This document shows positions 1 through 11,862 of a stretch of DNA of 64,000 bases, one piece after another. The notes below the pieces were generated by a model, which saw only the letters and a program-made list of their open reading frames with translations, did no database searches and was not told where the DNA came from. Every line of letters starts with the position of its first letter. Within the stretch, counting starts at the first letter, position 1. The position numbers and the translations under genes are program-made. Source of the stretch: Chlorocebus sabaeus (taxonomy: Eukaryota; Chordata; Mammalia; Primates; Cercopithecidae); contig NC_132910.1 of assembly GCF_047675955.1 (NCBI RefSeq), positions 90,484,923-90,548,922 of the forward strand. The letters run 5' to 3'.

Positions 1-575
1 CTATTCCAGTGAATAATATGCCAGTAGGTAAGTAACTAAGAGCTGTCTGTTATACATGTATTCATTATTAGAGATTGCTGGGTTGTCTTGCTAAAGTATA
101 ATTAGAAACCAAGAAAGTAGGATCTATCTGCATGTAACTTTACCCCAACTGCAATGTTATACTCGGGCCAAGGATCAACTCCTCAGTAAAATGAGGGAAA
201 ACACTATTGCAAACTATTATAAACTCACAAATTTTAATGTTTATTCAATTTTGCAATTAGCAAGTCCTTTGTCAAGTTAGCATAGTTTCCACAGAGTAGT
301 GAGAATAGAAGCCAGGCATATGAGTTGAACAGTAAGTGAGAGGTGAAGATAGAGACAGCAAGAGAATATACTTTTCAAAAAAGCTTTAAATAAGACGGTA
401 AGGAGAGGTGGAGGGGAGAAACCAGAAGGAGATATCATAAAAAGAGGGGTCATGATATTTGAGAGGTTTGAGGATGATTGTATTTGAATGAAAGAAACTA
501 GTACAGAAGGAGGGAGAAAATCAGAGTCAGGTCCCAAAAGACACAGGAAAGGTGGTCCTTGAAAAACACACCTTA
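1..575. other. No recognised feature
   Basis: AT-rich sequence without a supported gene. The part from 270 is purine-rich on the + strand, which creates spurious long frames on the other strand. Confidence 0.6.
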
Positions 576-1055
576 GGCCAGGCGCAGTGGCTCATGCCTG
601 TAATCCCAGCACTTTGGGAGGCTGAGGCAGGCGGATCACCTGAGGTCAGGAGTTTGAGACCAGCCTGACCAACATGGAGAAACCCCGTCTGTACTAAAAA
701 TACAGAATTAGCCGGGCGTGGTGGTGGATGCCTGTAATCCCAGCCACTTGGGAGATTGAGGCAGGAGAATCCCTTGAAGCCAGGAGGTGGAGGTTGCAGT
801 GAGCCAAGATCACACCATTGCACTCCAGCCTGGGCAACAAGAGCCAAACTCCATCTCAAAATACACACACACACACACACACACACACATTAGCCGAATG
901 TGGTGGCAGGCGCCTGTAATCCCATCTACTTAGGAGGCTGAAGCAGGATAATTGCTTGAGCCCAGGAGGTGGAGGCTGGAGTGAGCCGAGATCTCGCCAC
1001 TGCACTCTAGCATGGGCAACAGAATGAGACTCCATCTCAAAAAAAAAAAGAAACA
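576..1055 (+). mobile_element. Composite (left-right-right) Alu with internal AC microsatellite
   Basis: A full Alu (576-860) runs into (AC)n at about 862-889 and then a second right arm (890-1050). A single 14 bp target duplication, gaaaaacacacctt, flanks the whole (561-574 and 1056-1069), so the three parts behave as one insertion. Confidence 0.85.
862..889 (+). repeat. (AC)n microsatellite
   Basis: Pure AC run at the junction of the composite Alu, at the position of the A-rich linker. Confidence 0.95.
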
Positions 1056-1069
1056 GAAAAACACACCTT

Positions 1070-1548
1070 CACATCTTTTCTCAAAACTAGAAGGAAGTAA
1101 GGGAATAGTTATAAGTTTGTAGATGTGAACAGAGAGATTTATATTAGATGTTCTCCAAATTTTTTGTGAAGTCAGAAGTGATAGGTGATATTATTTATGA
1201 AGCAGGAGGGGGAAAAAGGTTAGTTTGGAGGCTTGAAGAGAATAGAGATGGTTTGGAATAGAGCTGATGAAAGACAAAAACATTAATGAACAGGGTTAAC
1301 CATGGAACTGAATTTGGAAATCATGAAAGTATGGTGATTTTGTGATTATTTCTAGCATCTCATCTGAATGGCTTACAGGGCCAGGTAGATTACAGGATTG
1401 ATCCAGAATTGTGATTTGGATAACGGATGTAGGAGAAAGACAAGGATAGAAATTGAAAGCATTTGTGCCAGGCAGGATACAGAAATGTGAGTTGGAAGAG
1501 ATATACCAGGGATGGAAAAATATGGAGGGTAATTGAAAGCACTGACGA
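1070..1548. other. No recognised feature
   Basis: Purine-rich sequence, perhaps an ancient L2-type remnant, with no clear match. Confidence 0.5.
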
Positions 1549-1830
1549 GGCCAGGCATGGTGGCTCATGCTGTAATCCCAACACTTTGGAAGGCTGAGGC
1601 AAGAGGACTGCTTGAGCTCAAGAGTTCGAGACAAGCCTGGACAACATGGGGATAAATAACACAAAAATTAGCCAAGTGTGGTGGTTAGCGCCTGTAGTCC
1701 CAGCTACTCAGGAGGCTGAGATGGGAAGATGGCTTGAACCTGGGAGGTGAATGTTGCAGTGAGCCGAGATTAGGCCACTGCACTCCAGCTTGGACGACAG
1801 AGCAAGACCCCTGTCTCGAAAAAAAAGAAA
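1549..1830 (+). mobile_element. Alu (old S/J-like)
   Basis: Recognisable left and right arms with many changes. aaagcactg occurs on both sides as a target duplication. Confidence 0.9.
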
Positions 1831-2869
1831 AGCAAAGCACTGGAGCAGGTCATATGACCAACTTAAGAGATCCAGGTCAGATACAGAAGGAAGCAGGATC
1901 AAGAATAAACTGGAAGACGAGGCGACACTATAGGAATGGAGGTCTCAATGGGGTTAATGATCAGGCGCGCTGTAGGTAATATGAATAGAAGCATAAGGGT
2001 ATGAAAATCACCCAGAACCGCTCCATAACAAAGTGGGGAGTGTGACCAAGGGAATGAGGTTGAACTGGCGTTGGAACCGTGAAGGTTGGATGTTCAACCG
2101 ACATTCCACACGAATGTTGAAATCCCCTAGGAAATGATTAAATGAATTTGGGGTTTAAAGGAATAACACGATGTAGGTATTAGGGACAAAGCAAGGTAAA
2201 GGGTGACAAAATTGAATGGAACGAACTTCAAAGGAATTAAAGTTTTTAAAAGCGCTGAGAATAAAGGTGGGTTTATTTATAAATAGAATAGGTTGTCAAA
2301 GCCCATACTTGAAAGGTTGGAGGGAGGGCATTGTGTGTTGGTGGGATGCTATCCAGTACAGTTTGGAGACAAGAAATGAGAGGGAACTGCCTTCTGAGCA
2401 GTGACCAAGCATAATCGGAATGAAAAGTTTAGATGGTACTAAAGTTTCTCAGCTTTTGGCCAAGTTATTTTGAGCAAAACTGAGAAGCTGAAGGTCGCAG
2501 GCAGTGTTTGGCCTATCTTTGTGAGGGTGTCTTAGATCCATGGTGTAGTGGTAATTGCTGGATTCTTGCAAGAGCTGCTGTGCAAAATGGTAACTGGTAG
2601 CATTTTGCTTAGTCTATATGAACTTCCTTATGGTTTAGGACATGCAGCCATTTACTTGCTATACTTTCTGGCATACATGGCATGTAACTCCAGGAGACAG
2701 AACCCAAGGATATTCTCTATAGGACTTTACCGTGTTTAGCATAAGGATCACTATCTGTGCCTTATATAAGATGCAACCCCTTTTTTCCTTTTTCTTTAAA
2801 GATAGATTTCATTCACCAGTCTGTCGTAGAGAGTATGATATAGGAGAAAAAAAAAGCATGGACTCATGC
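1831..2869. other. No recognised gene; possibly ancient LINE sequence
   Basis: Open frames at 2216-2404 and 2548-2739 have no domain or family resemblance. Confidence 0.5.
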
Positions 2870-3010
2870 AGAACCAGGTCTGAATCCTGGAAGCTTCTTG
2901 AACAATTCACTTAAATTTTCTGAGTCTTAATATAGCCCAAGTATAATAGACCTTATATATAAAGTGCCTAGAACACAGAAAGTACTCAATGGATTTTTCC
3001 TATCATTAGT
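2870..3010 (+). repeat. MIR SINE
   Basis: aggtctgaatcctgg, a cttgaacaattcact core and aagtgcctagaaca follow the MIR order. Confidence 0.6.
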
Positions 3011-3439
3011 TATTAAATAAAAGTCTTAGGAAAGACTACCTGCCAAGCACTGTTGTTTAAGTCCTGGGAATCCAAATATGAGTATGACATGATCCTTGCC
3101 CTAAGAGCCTTACAGTTTAGTAGAAGGACAGAGAAAGATAAGTATATTCAATGACATAACAAATGCCTTGGTAGATGCATAGATGGAAAACAGTGGGAGC
3201 CCAAGCGGCAACAGTAAGTTCTGCTTGCCGGCCTGAGGTGGACTGAGAAGGTAGGGAGCCTCCTTAACTATTCCTTCTCAATTTTCTCTGCTCTTCTTCC
3301 TTCCACTCTGTGTGCATATCTATTTTAAGTCTAGGCACATTTCCTGAAATAGACTCAGTGTGCCTTATGTCTATCCCAGTGTGTCAGTGATAATGTATGT
3401 GCTGAAGCGTCCAGATCTCTATAGTGAGCATCACACCAT

Positions 3440-4130
3440 ATATTCAGTTGTCAAATAGATGTTTGTTCTTAGATACATCATGAGTGCCTCCAGCTCAACA
3501 GGAGCAAAAATGAATTTTATTATCTCAAAACCTGCTCCTCCACTTTTTGGACACCACCATGCACTCAGTTGTCAAGTCAGAAACATGGAAGTCATCTTTG
3601 GTGTTTCCGTCTTCCTAATTCTCCATAGTTGGCTTTTAGCAAGTCCCATTTATTATATCTGCAGAACATCTTTCAAACCCTCCAACTTCTCTCCATTTCC
3701 ATGTTTATAATCCTAGCTTAGTACCATTATCTCTTGCTTAAATTACTCTAACAACCTCTCTCAATGCTCTAATCTTATCTCCTTTTAATCCATTCTCCAT
3801 ACTAAAACCAGAATATTATTTCTAACATACAAATCTAACTACTTCATTTCCTTGCTTAAGATCTTTCAAAAAGTCCAAAGCTTTCCATTGCTTCTAGAAT
3901 AAAATAGCTTACAGGACACTGCAGAATCTCATCTCCTCTTACCCACTGTTTTCATTTTAGATAAACTTCCCACTAATTTTCTCTAAACCTTTAACTCCTG
4001 CTGGTGCTTGTTGGCGCTTACATATTTTCTGTACTTCTGCTCTCGTAGCACCCACTACACAGTATTCAAATGCTTAGTTGTATGTTTCCCTGTGACTAAT
4101 CTCTGTAGGACAGGGATCAAGCAGATTGTT
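3440..4130 (+). mobile_element. L2-like LINE remnant
   Basis: Sense-orientation L2 words such as gtcagaaacatggaagtcatc and cattctccatactaaaacc. Very old. Confidence 0.5.
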
Positions 4131-4162
4131 TTATTTTTGTTTTGCTTTTGAGTGTGAGAGAG

Positions 4163-4187
4163 TGTGTATGTGTGTGTGTGTGTGTAA
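4163..4187 (+). repeat. (GT)n microsatellite
   Basis: Short imperfect TG run. Confidence 0.9.
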
Positions 4188-4515
4188 TATGGAAGAGCCT
4201 TGAGCATGAGGTAGTCACAGGTTATATAATCACCTGCTTGGGTTGAGGCATATAATTACCAGGGGCAGCATGGACTGCATTATGGCAGTCACATTCACAC
4301 TCCTATAAAGGAGATGTAATTGGTTAGGGGCTTCAGTGTGTTCCTTCTAAGTCTACAAAAAAGACAAATAGAACATTGTCAAGAATGTTTCAACAATATA
4401 CTCAGTATTCAACAACTAGATGGCAATGTCATCTCTACAGTTTACATCTAAATGAACAAGTTGATTAGGTTTACTCTCAGTGGGTTGCCTGTTTTTACAT
4501 TAGTGCATGAGGTAG

Positions 4516-4921
4516 TGTATTAATCCATTCTCACACTGCTATAAAGAATATCTGACACTGGGTAATGTATAAGAAGAGGTTTAATTGGCTTATGTTCTGC
4601 AGGCTGTACAGAAAGTATGGTAGCATCTGCTTCTGGGGAGGCCTCAGAGAACTTTGAATCATGGTAGAAGGCAAAGGGGGAGCAAGGCATCTCACATGGT
4701 AGGAGCAGGAGCAAGACAGAAGGGGGAGGTGCCACACACTTTTAAAACGACCAGATCTCATGAGAATTCATCATCGCGACAACAGCACCAGGGGGCGATG
4801 GTGTTAAACCATGAGAAACCACCCCCATGATCCAATCATCTCCCACCAGGCCCCACCTCCAGCATTGAGGATTACACTTCAACATAAGATTTGGATAAGG
4901 ACAGAGATCCAAACCATATCA
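4516..4921 (-). mobile_element. MST/THE1-type MaLR solo LTR
   Basis: Starts TGTATTAATCCATTCTCACA and ends CCAAACCATATCA. Flanks ggtag (4511-4515) and cgtag (4922-4926) are a 5 bp target duplication with one change. It contains a CTCF-like word at 4785. Confidence 0.85.
4785..4800 (+). promoter_or_regulatory. CTCF-like motif within an MST LTR
   Basis: GCACCAGGGGGCGATG is close to the CTCF core with a mismatch at its first base. It arises within LTR sequence. Confidence 0.4.
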
Positions 4922-4997
4922 CGTAGCAGGATTGTTTGTTCTATTTTTTACTTATAATCTCAATTTAAATGTTCCCTAATTATAAAAATTCAATTAT

Positions 4998-5264
4998 TTA
5001 TTTTAGAGATAGGATCTCACTTTGTCACATAGGTTGAAGTGAAGCGTTGTGCATTTCGAACTCCAGGCCTCAGCCTCCTGAGCAGCTAGTACTACAGGTG
5101 AGTGCGTGCCACTACACTTGGATAAACATTTTATTTTAAAATTTTTTGTAGAGATATGGTCTTGCTATGTTGCCCAAGCTGATCTTCAACTCCTGGCCTT
5201 AAGGGATCCTCCTGCTTCAGCCTCCTAAAGCACTGGGCTTACAGGTATGAGCCAACATGCCCTC
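4998..5264 (-). mobile_element. Alu (AluJ-like, diverged)
   Basis: Reversed and heavily diverged Alu sharing CTCAGCCTCCTGAGCAGC and the CTCCTGGCC word. Confidence 0.78.
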
Positions 5265-5599
5265 TAATCTATTATTCTCTAATAAAAGGTTGAGCAATTT
5301 CAATTTTAGGAATAAAATAATCATTTTGCCTTATGCAGGGTAGTCATTTAACTATGATAGTTTATAGGTAATCATATACGTACTTTTGTCTTAATCACCA
5401 TGATTATCTTATATGTCCTGGAAATTAAGACACATGGGTCTCTGATCTTATTAAAACCTTATACTGATCTTTTAGATTCAACATAAGATGGTTTAAAAGA
5501 CAAAGGTGATGTCTCTCAAAGAGAAGTTCTTTTTTTTTAAAAAAAACAGCTTTATAGGGGCAGAATTTCCATAAAATAAGCCGTTCATATTTAAAATAT

Positions 5600-5905
5600 A
5601 TCACTGACACGTACAGAGTTGCGACTTCATCCTCACAATCAAAGTAGTAAATGTATCTATCATCCCAAAAAGTTTCCTCATGCCTCTCTGTAATGCCTCC
5701 CTCCTACCCTTCCTAGTACCTGCCCTCAGTTTTCTGTATGTGTAGATTAGTTTGCATTTCCTAGAGTCTTATATAAATGAGATCATATAGAATTTACCTT
5801 TTTCTGGGTCTGGTTTCTCTCAGCACAATTACTTTGAGATTCATCTGTGTTGCTGCATGTATCAATGGTTAAATCCTTTTGATTTTTGAGTAGTATTCCT
5901 CTAGT
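5600..5905 (-). mobile_element. Old L1 3' end fragment
   Basis: Phrases gtcttatataaatgagatca and gagtagtattcc are typical of reversed L1M 3' ends. Confidence 0.65.
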
Positions 5906-7407
5906 GTTGTAGAAAAACCGATCCCGAGCTTCCTCCTGCTAGTGGAAGAAATTACAATTTGGGACTTCTGTCTCTTAAACATTTAAATGAGACTTTCTGA
6001 CCAAAATAGGCTGATATTAATCTATATTAATATTGTGCCTGTGTGTGCTTTCATTGTTGCTAATGAAAATTTCAGGGTTAACTCTACAAATTATGTGGTC
6101 AAAAGGATCACACAGAGGCTGTTTGTTAAAAATACATTCTTTGAAAGACAAAAGAAAGGGCTACTTTCATTGTTGTACAGTATTTTCCCAAGTGGAACAT
6201 CGGCATTATCATAAAGACTGGAAATCGGCTTTCCATCCACCTGTAAACAAACAAGAACCGGGTTATTCCTAATCCTTTCCCATGCAAAGCTTTTTCTTGT
6301 ACCTCTCACTCTGACTGAAATATTATTTCCTCTCTTATCAACTGAGCAAATTCTGCCCATTCTTTAAGGATTTTTCTCAGCTGGATATAAGTTCTTTCTT
6401 CTCTGATCTTTCATAACACATTCCATCTTTCTTTCAGTCATATGTAGTATTATCTTAAACTTTTTTGAGTATTTGTCTTATTTTTATATTATTATAAGCT
6501 CTTTAAGGACAAAGTGTCTGCCAAATACATAGTAGGTACTCAAATATTTGCTGCATGAGTAAATAAACCTACCAATAAGAAGCAAGAAAGTTATAGTTCC
6601 ATTTTTAGCCTACATGAGAACAGTGACAAGATTTCAAAAGGAGCATATCCATTGAACACTTGAATACATTTGGAGCCACAGGAGCTTTACATAAAGCCCC
6701 TAACCAACATTAAAAATAAGAGGATGAGAGAATTTTTACCTATACAAGGCTAGGTACAGGGATGGGAAGTAAATGATTATATTGTTATATTGCATACTGG
6801 CTGGATTCATTTTATATTGAATGATTTTCTTTTTTTCATCTTAGATACCCCTGCCATATCAAAAGTACCTATTCTAGTACTTAGGCCACAAACGTGGAAT
6901 GTGGTGAAGCACAGTATCATCGTAAAACCCAGGCCGAATTTGAGCCAGGTGAACAAGAGCACAAAGGAGTGAGGGTGTTTATGAAAAGTTGGATCATGAA
7001 ACCTGGATCAGGCGTCTAGGCTGATTTAAGGAAGGAAGTGGCAGAGGAGGACTTTTAGTAAGAAAATGGATGAGCTAAAGGAATGGACGAGATTGAAATT
7101 TAGGATTTAAGAGGTGATAAACCACCTGGTTTGTAACAAACTTAGATTTAGCTATAGAATAGACCAAAGAACAGAATAAAGTGGTAACAAACTACCTAAT
7201 AGTGGCAAACTTAGGTATAGCCATAGAACAGACCAAGTGGAATGTGTTAAAGGGTATCAAATTGAGAGGATTCAAGGAAATGGAGACTAGGGCTGTTCAC
7301 ATGGACAGTGAAGTCATCTCAGATGATGATGGGACCATAAACCAGAGAGAAGAATAACTAGTAGCTTAGTAGATGTCAGTAACAAGCAGTAGAGAGATGG
7401 ATTGTTG
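5906..7407. other. Unresolved intergenic sequence with a short local duplication
   Basis: No gene. Two similar pieces at about 7132-7180 and 7204-7245 (aacttag-tatagc-atagaccaa) look like an old duplication. Confidence 0.55.
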
Positions 7408-7422
7408 AAAATAAAAGCTTGA

Positions 7423-7723
7423 GGCTGGGCGTGGTGGCTCACGCCTGTAATATCAGCACTTTAGGAGGCCGAGGTGGGCAGATCATCTGAGGTCAGGAGT
7501 TCGAGACCAGCCTGGCCAACACAGTGAAACCCTGTCTCTACTAAAAATACAAAAATTAGCCGGGTGTGGTGGCAGGGTGTCTGTAATCCCAGCTACTCAG
7601 GAGGCTGAGGCTGGAGAATAGCTTGAACCTAGGAGGCGGAGGTTGCAGTAAGCCAAGATCACGCCGTTGTACTTCACCCTGGGCGACAAGAGCGAAACTC
7701 CATCTCAAATAAATAAATAAATA
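7423..7723 (+). mobile_element. Alu (full-length)
   Basis: Target duplication aaaataaaagcttga at 7408-7422 and 7724-7738. Confidence 0.95.
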
Positions 7724-7881
7724 AAAATAAAAGCTTGAAAGGAGAGGGTTTTCTACAAGGGTGAGACAAATTAACAACTTCCACCCAAGATAGCAGTAGG
7801 AAGATAATTTTTCTAATGGAAAACAGGTTTCTATTTTAGGCCAGAGATGGAAAGAATATTCTGTTAAAAGGATGAAAATAT

Positions 7882-8187
7882 GACTAGGCACAGTGGCTTA
7901 TGCCTATAATCCCAGCCCTTTGGGAGGCTGAGGCAGGTGGATTGCTTAAGTTCGAGACCAGCCTGCCCAACATGGTAAAACCCTGTCTCTACTGAAAATA
8001 CAAAAATTAGCCAGGTGTGGTGGTGCACACCTATAGTCTCAGCTACTTGGGAAGCTGAGAATCGCTTGAACCTGGGAGGCAGAAGTTGCAGTGAGCCGAG
8101 ACGGTGCCACTGCACTCTAGTCTGGGTGACAGAGTGGGACTCTGTCTCCAAAAAAAATAAAAATAAAAATAAAAATAAAGCAACAAA
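7882..8187 (+). mobile_element. Alu (full-length)
   Basis: Target duplication aaaaggatgaaaatat at 7866-7881 and 8188-8203; the A-tail became (AAAAT)n. Confidence 0.95.
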
Positions 8188-8939
8188 AAAAGGATGAAAA
8201 TATAGGTGAGTTTGTTTTGAATAGGCTGGAGTTCCAGAAAGCCCAGGAAAAAGGAGAGCAGTAAGCAGAGGGTTTGGGAGAACTTGCAAAGCTCTCTGGG
8301 AGAGGAGTGCCACCTGGAGAGGCTTGTATTTGGAGAAGTGATGAATATGATAGGTAACTGAAGATTAACTGGCCTTAGAGATCTCATGGAATTCATATGA
8401 AAAGATGTTTCAGGACTGGTCCAGGCAGAGGCATCAGAATTGTGAGGAAGAGGACAGTTGGCAAGTAGGTCTGGGATGCATTTCTTTCTGCCCTAGCTGG
8501 TATAAGAGACATAATGCTATTAGCAACCTTTGTTTAAGGTTTTTCCATTTACTCAGCATATAGTGATTGAGCATCTCTTCTATGCCAGGCACTGTGCTAG
8601 ATTCTGGGAATGGAGTTACAATGGTGATAGAGATACAGCCCTTCCCAAAGGAAACATAGTGTGGGGTATAGACCAGTGAACAGATAACTATAATATTTTG
8701 TATTCTGATGGGGGAGTTCAGGATGTAATGGGAATATGGGCGGTGAGGGTGGGACATATACCCAGACTTAGAAAGAGTGAGGAATGCTTCTTGGAGGAAA
8801 TATTGAATAAACTGGGGCCTAAAGTATTAGTATGAATTAGCCAGTTGAGGAGAGGGTCAAAGAGCAAGGGAAAAGAAAGTAGAGTGTTTCAGGCAGACAG
8901 CAGTGTGAACAGAGAAAGAAAGGCTGAGACATTGAAAGA

Positions 8940-9045
8940 AACCTGTTTTCTATCTTATAGGGTTGTTGTGCGACTTAGCCCCTAGAATAGTGGCTGGCAC
9001 AGAATCAATGCTGAGAAATATCAGAAATGATTACTATGCCTGGAC
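8940..9045 (+). repeat. MIR-like fragment
   Basis: tagggttgttgtgcgact and agtggctggcacagaatc match the MIR 3' half. Confidence 0.5.
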
Positions 9046-9067
9046 CATAGAATTGAGGGTGAGTGGG

Positions 9068-9413
9068 GGCCGGGTGCGGTGGCTCACGCCTCTAATCCCA
9101 GCACTTTGAGAGGCTGAGGTGGGCGGATCACCTGAGGTCAGGAGTTTGAGACCAGCCTGACCAACATGGAGAAACCCCATTTCTACTAAAAATACAAAAT
9201 TAGCCGGGCATGGTGTCAGGAGCCTGTAATCCCAGCTACTTGGGAGGCTGAGGCAGGAGAAGCGCTTGAACCCGGGAGGCGGAGGTTGTGGTGAGCTGAG
9301 ATTGCACCATTGCACTCCGGCCTGGGCAACAAAAGCGAAACTCTGTCTCAAAAAGAAGCAAAAAAACCAAAAAACAAAACCACCACCACCAAAAAAACAA
9401 AACAAAACAAAAC
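9068..9413 (+). mobile_element. Alu (full-length)
   Basis: Target duplication agaattgagggtgagt at 9049-9064 and 9414-9429; A-rich tail with CCA and CAAAA repeats. Confidence 0.95.
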
Positions 9414-9687
9414 AGAATTGAGGGTGAGTAGGAAAAGAAGGCTACACAAGTAGGCAGAAGGCAAATTATAAAGTCCCATAAACCATGATACTAGGCATTT
9501 AGACTTAATCCAAGTCATTGGCAAACCACTCACAGATTTTAAATAGTGGAATGAATTTCATGCATTTTAGGAAGATGGGCTGAGACTAGTAGCAGGGAGA
9601 TGAGGCAGAAGATGACTGTAATCATGATCTGAACTAGTTAGAGGCAGTGATGATAGAGAAACATAGATGGATTTCAGAGCTAAGAAA

Positions 9688-10092
9688 ATTAATTTCCTGG
9701 GACTACCATAACAGATTACTACAAACTTTATGACTTAAAAAAGCAGAATTTATTCTCTTACAGTTTTGGAGGCCAGAAGTCTGAAATCAGGGTGTCAGCG
9801 GGGTTGGCAATTCTTGGTGTTCTTTGGCCTGTAGCAGCGTCACTCCAATCTCTCTCTCCAGCCTTATAGGGATCTTCACATGGCATTCTCCCCTGTGTCT
9901 GTGTCTCACATCTCCCTCTCCTTTCATGTTTAAGGACACCAGTCATTGGATTTAGGGCCTTCCCTAATCCAGGATAATCACCTCTCAAGATCCTGAATTA
10001 CATCTATAAAGATCCTAAGTAAGATCACATTCATAAGCAGTGGGGGCTGGGACTTTGACATATCTTTCTGGGGGGATACAATTTCTCTCAGT
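9688..10092 (-). mobile_element. MLT1-type MaLR LTR
   Basis: Matches the reversed MLT1 LTR: a CTGGGACTACCATAACA start, the CAGTTTTGGAGGCCAGAAGT segment and the GGACACCAGTCATTGGATTT segment. It lies within old L2 sequence. Confidence 0.75.
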
Positions 10093-11052
10093 GTAATAGA
10101 ATTAATGGAAGCCAACGGTTGGCTAGATGGGGGAAGGGGGCTGAAGGCAAAGGATAAATCAAGGACAATATCCATGTTTTCTACTTGAGCAACTGGATGA
10201 TGCTACCACTCACTAAAATAAGTAACACTGGTGGAGAATCAAGTTTGGAGATGGAAGAGGGCATCTTTATTTTGAGGTGCTTGTGGAAACCAAGGTGGAT
10301 ATCAAGTAGACACTAGGTCAAATAAGCCACGAGCTTAGTACAGAGAAATGTGAGCTGGGCATCCAGGTTTGGGTGGTAACTAAAGCGATCGATGTGGTAA
10401 GATTGCCAAGGAAGAATCTGGAGAACATGAAGAACTTGTATCAGAATGCTGTGATACACAAAATTTGAGGGAGGGACAGGAAAAGTAGCAATCAGGGAAG
10501 TAAGATAAAAAAACATGAGAGTAATATCTTGGAAGAGCTCAGGAAAGAAATTGTTTAAAGCAGGAGTGAAGAGTTTCTATGGGTTTGGAGAAACTAGAAT
10601 AAAAGAGAAGTGAGGCAATGCAAAGAGTATAAATAAATATTTCAAAAGTTTGTTAAGAGCAGGAGAGACAGAGATTGGCAGCTGGCAGGGGATGCCCAGA
10701 GAGAATTTTCTTTTTTCTTTAATTTAAAATGGGAGAGAGGTGTGCTTGCCAGAAAACAAAAAATGTAGCTGGGGAGAATTGAACGTAGAAGATAGGCAAT
10801 ATTAAGGAAAGCTGAGGAGGCAGGACACAGGGGAGACATTATAATCGCAGACAGGAAGAAAAACATCTCTTCTACTTAAAAGGAGGGGGAGGGGGAAAGG
10901 ATGGCTGTGGAAGCAGGTAAGTTTGCCCACTTACTTATTCAATGAATATTTTTGAATGCCTGGCAGATGTAAATGCTGATGATACAAAGTGAATAAAAAC
11001 AAGTATTGAACCTGTATTTCAGGTGGGAAGCTTACATTTCAGGTGGGACTAC

Positions 11053-11163
11053 ATATAGAGTCAGGTGTGGTGGTGTGTGCCTATAGTCCCAGCTACTTGG
11101 GAGGCTAAGGTTGGAGGATCACTTAAGTCCAAGAGCCTGGGCAACATAGTGAGACTCCTATAT
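11053..11163 (+). mobile_element. Alu monomer fragment
   Basis: Contains GCCTATAGTCCCAGCTACTT and an arm end, leading into the purine tract that likely grew from its A-tail. Confidence 0.75.
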
Positions 11164-11333
11164 GAGGGGAGGGGAGGGGAAGGGAAGGGAGGGGAGGGGA
11201 AGGGAAAGGAAGGGAGGGGAGGGGAGGGGAGGGGAGGGGAGGGGGGAAGGAAGGAAGAAACAAAAAAGAAAGGAGAGAAAGGAAGGAAGGGAAGGAGGGA
11301 GGGAGGAAGGAAAAAAGAAAAGAAAGAAGGAAG
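11164..11333 (+). repeat. Purine tract (GGGGA)n/(GGAA)n
   Basis: About 170 bp purine-only on the + strand apart from a single C at 11271, with many GGGG runs. Probably expanded from the A-tail of the adjoining Alu. Confidence 0.95.
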
Positions 11334-11567
11334 TATCTCAATATCAATGTGGGGTAAGTGCTATGAGGAAAATAAGCATAAGGAGAGAAAGAAAGCCTTG
11401 CAGGGGTATCTGTTTAAAATGAGGTACCTAGCTTCAGCCTCTCTGAGTTAGAAAATGAGAAAGCAAGGCATTAAAGATCTAGAAAGAGCATTCCAGGCAG
11501 AGGGAACAACAGATGTAAAGGCCCCGAGGCAGGAATATTCTTGGCACCATCAAAGAACAGGAAGGAG

Positions 11568-11862
11568 GGCTGGGCACGGTGGCTCACGCCTATAATCCCA
11601 ACACTTTGGGAGGCCGAGGCAGGTGGATCACCTAAGGTCAGGAGTTCAAGACCAGCCTGGCTGACACGATGAAACCCCATCTCTACAAAAATACAAAAAA
11701 TTAGCCGGTTGCTTGTAATCCCAGTTACTTGGGTGGCTGAGGCAGGAGAATTGCTTGAACCCGGAAGGCAGAGGTTGCAGTGAGCCAAGATCACACCATT
11801 GTACCCTAGCCTGGGCAACAAGAGCAAAACTCCATCTCAAAAAATAAATAAATAAATAACAG
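11568..11862 (+). mobile_element. Alu (small internal deletion)
   Basis: Both arms present; a short deletion sits just after the GCCGG of the central region. AAATAAAT-type tail. Confidence 0.92.

Larger units (their letters stand above)
8560..10900 (-). mobile_element. Long L2 LINE remnant, interrupted by an Alu and an MLT1
   Basis: It starts with the reversed L2 3' end (tatgccaggcactgtgctag) and continues through segments I recall from reversed L2, including tttgaggtgcttgtggaaa. Removing the Alu and MLT1 leaves co-linear order. No open frame. Confidence 0.55.

Noticed and set aside
527..886. Alu-derived frames with GWDYRHPPPRPANSVF-type peptides, here and in many other places
   Set aside because: These are standard translations of antisense Alu sequence, not genes.
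11164..11451. Frames rich in Gly/Glu/Lys or Pro/Leu/Ser over the purine tract
   Set aside because: They are translations of simple repeat.
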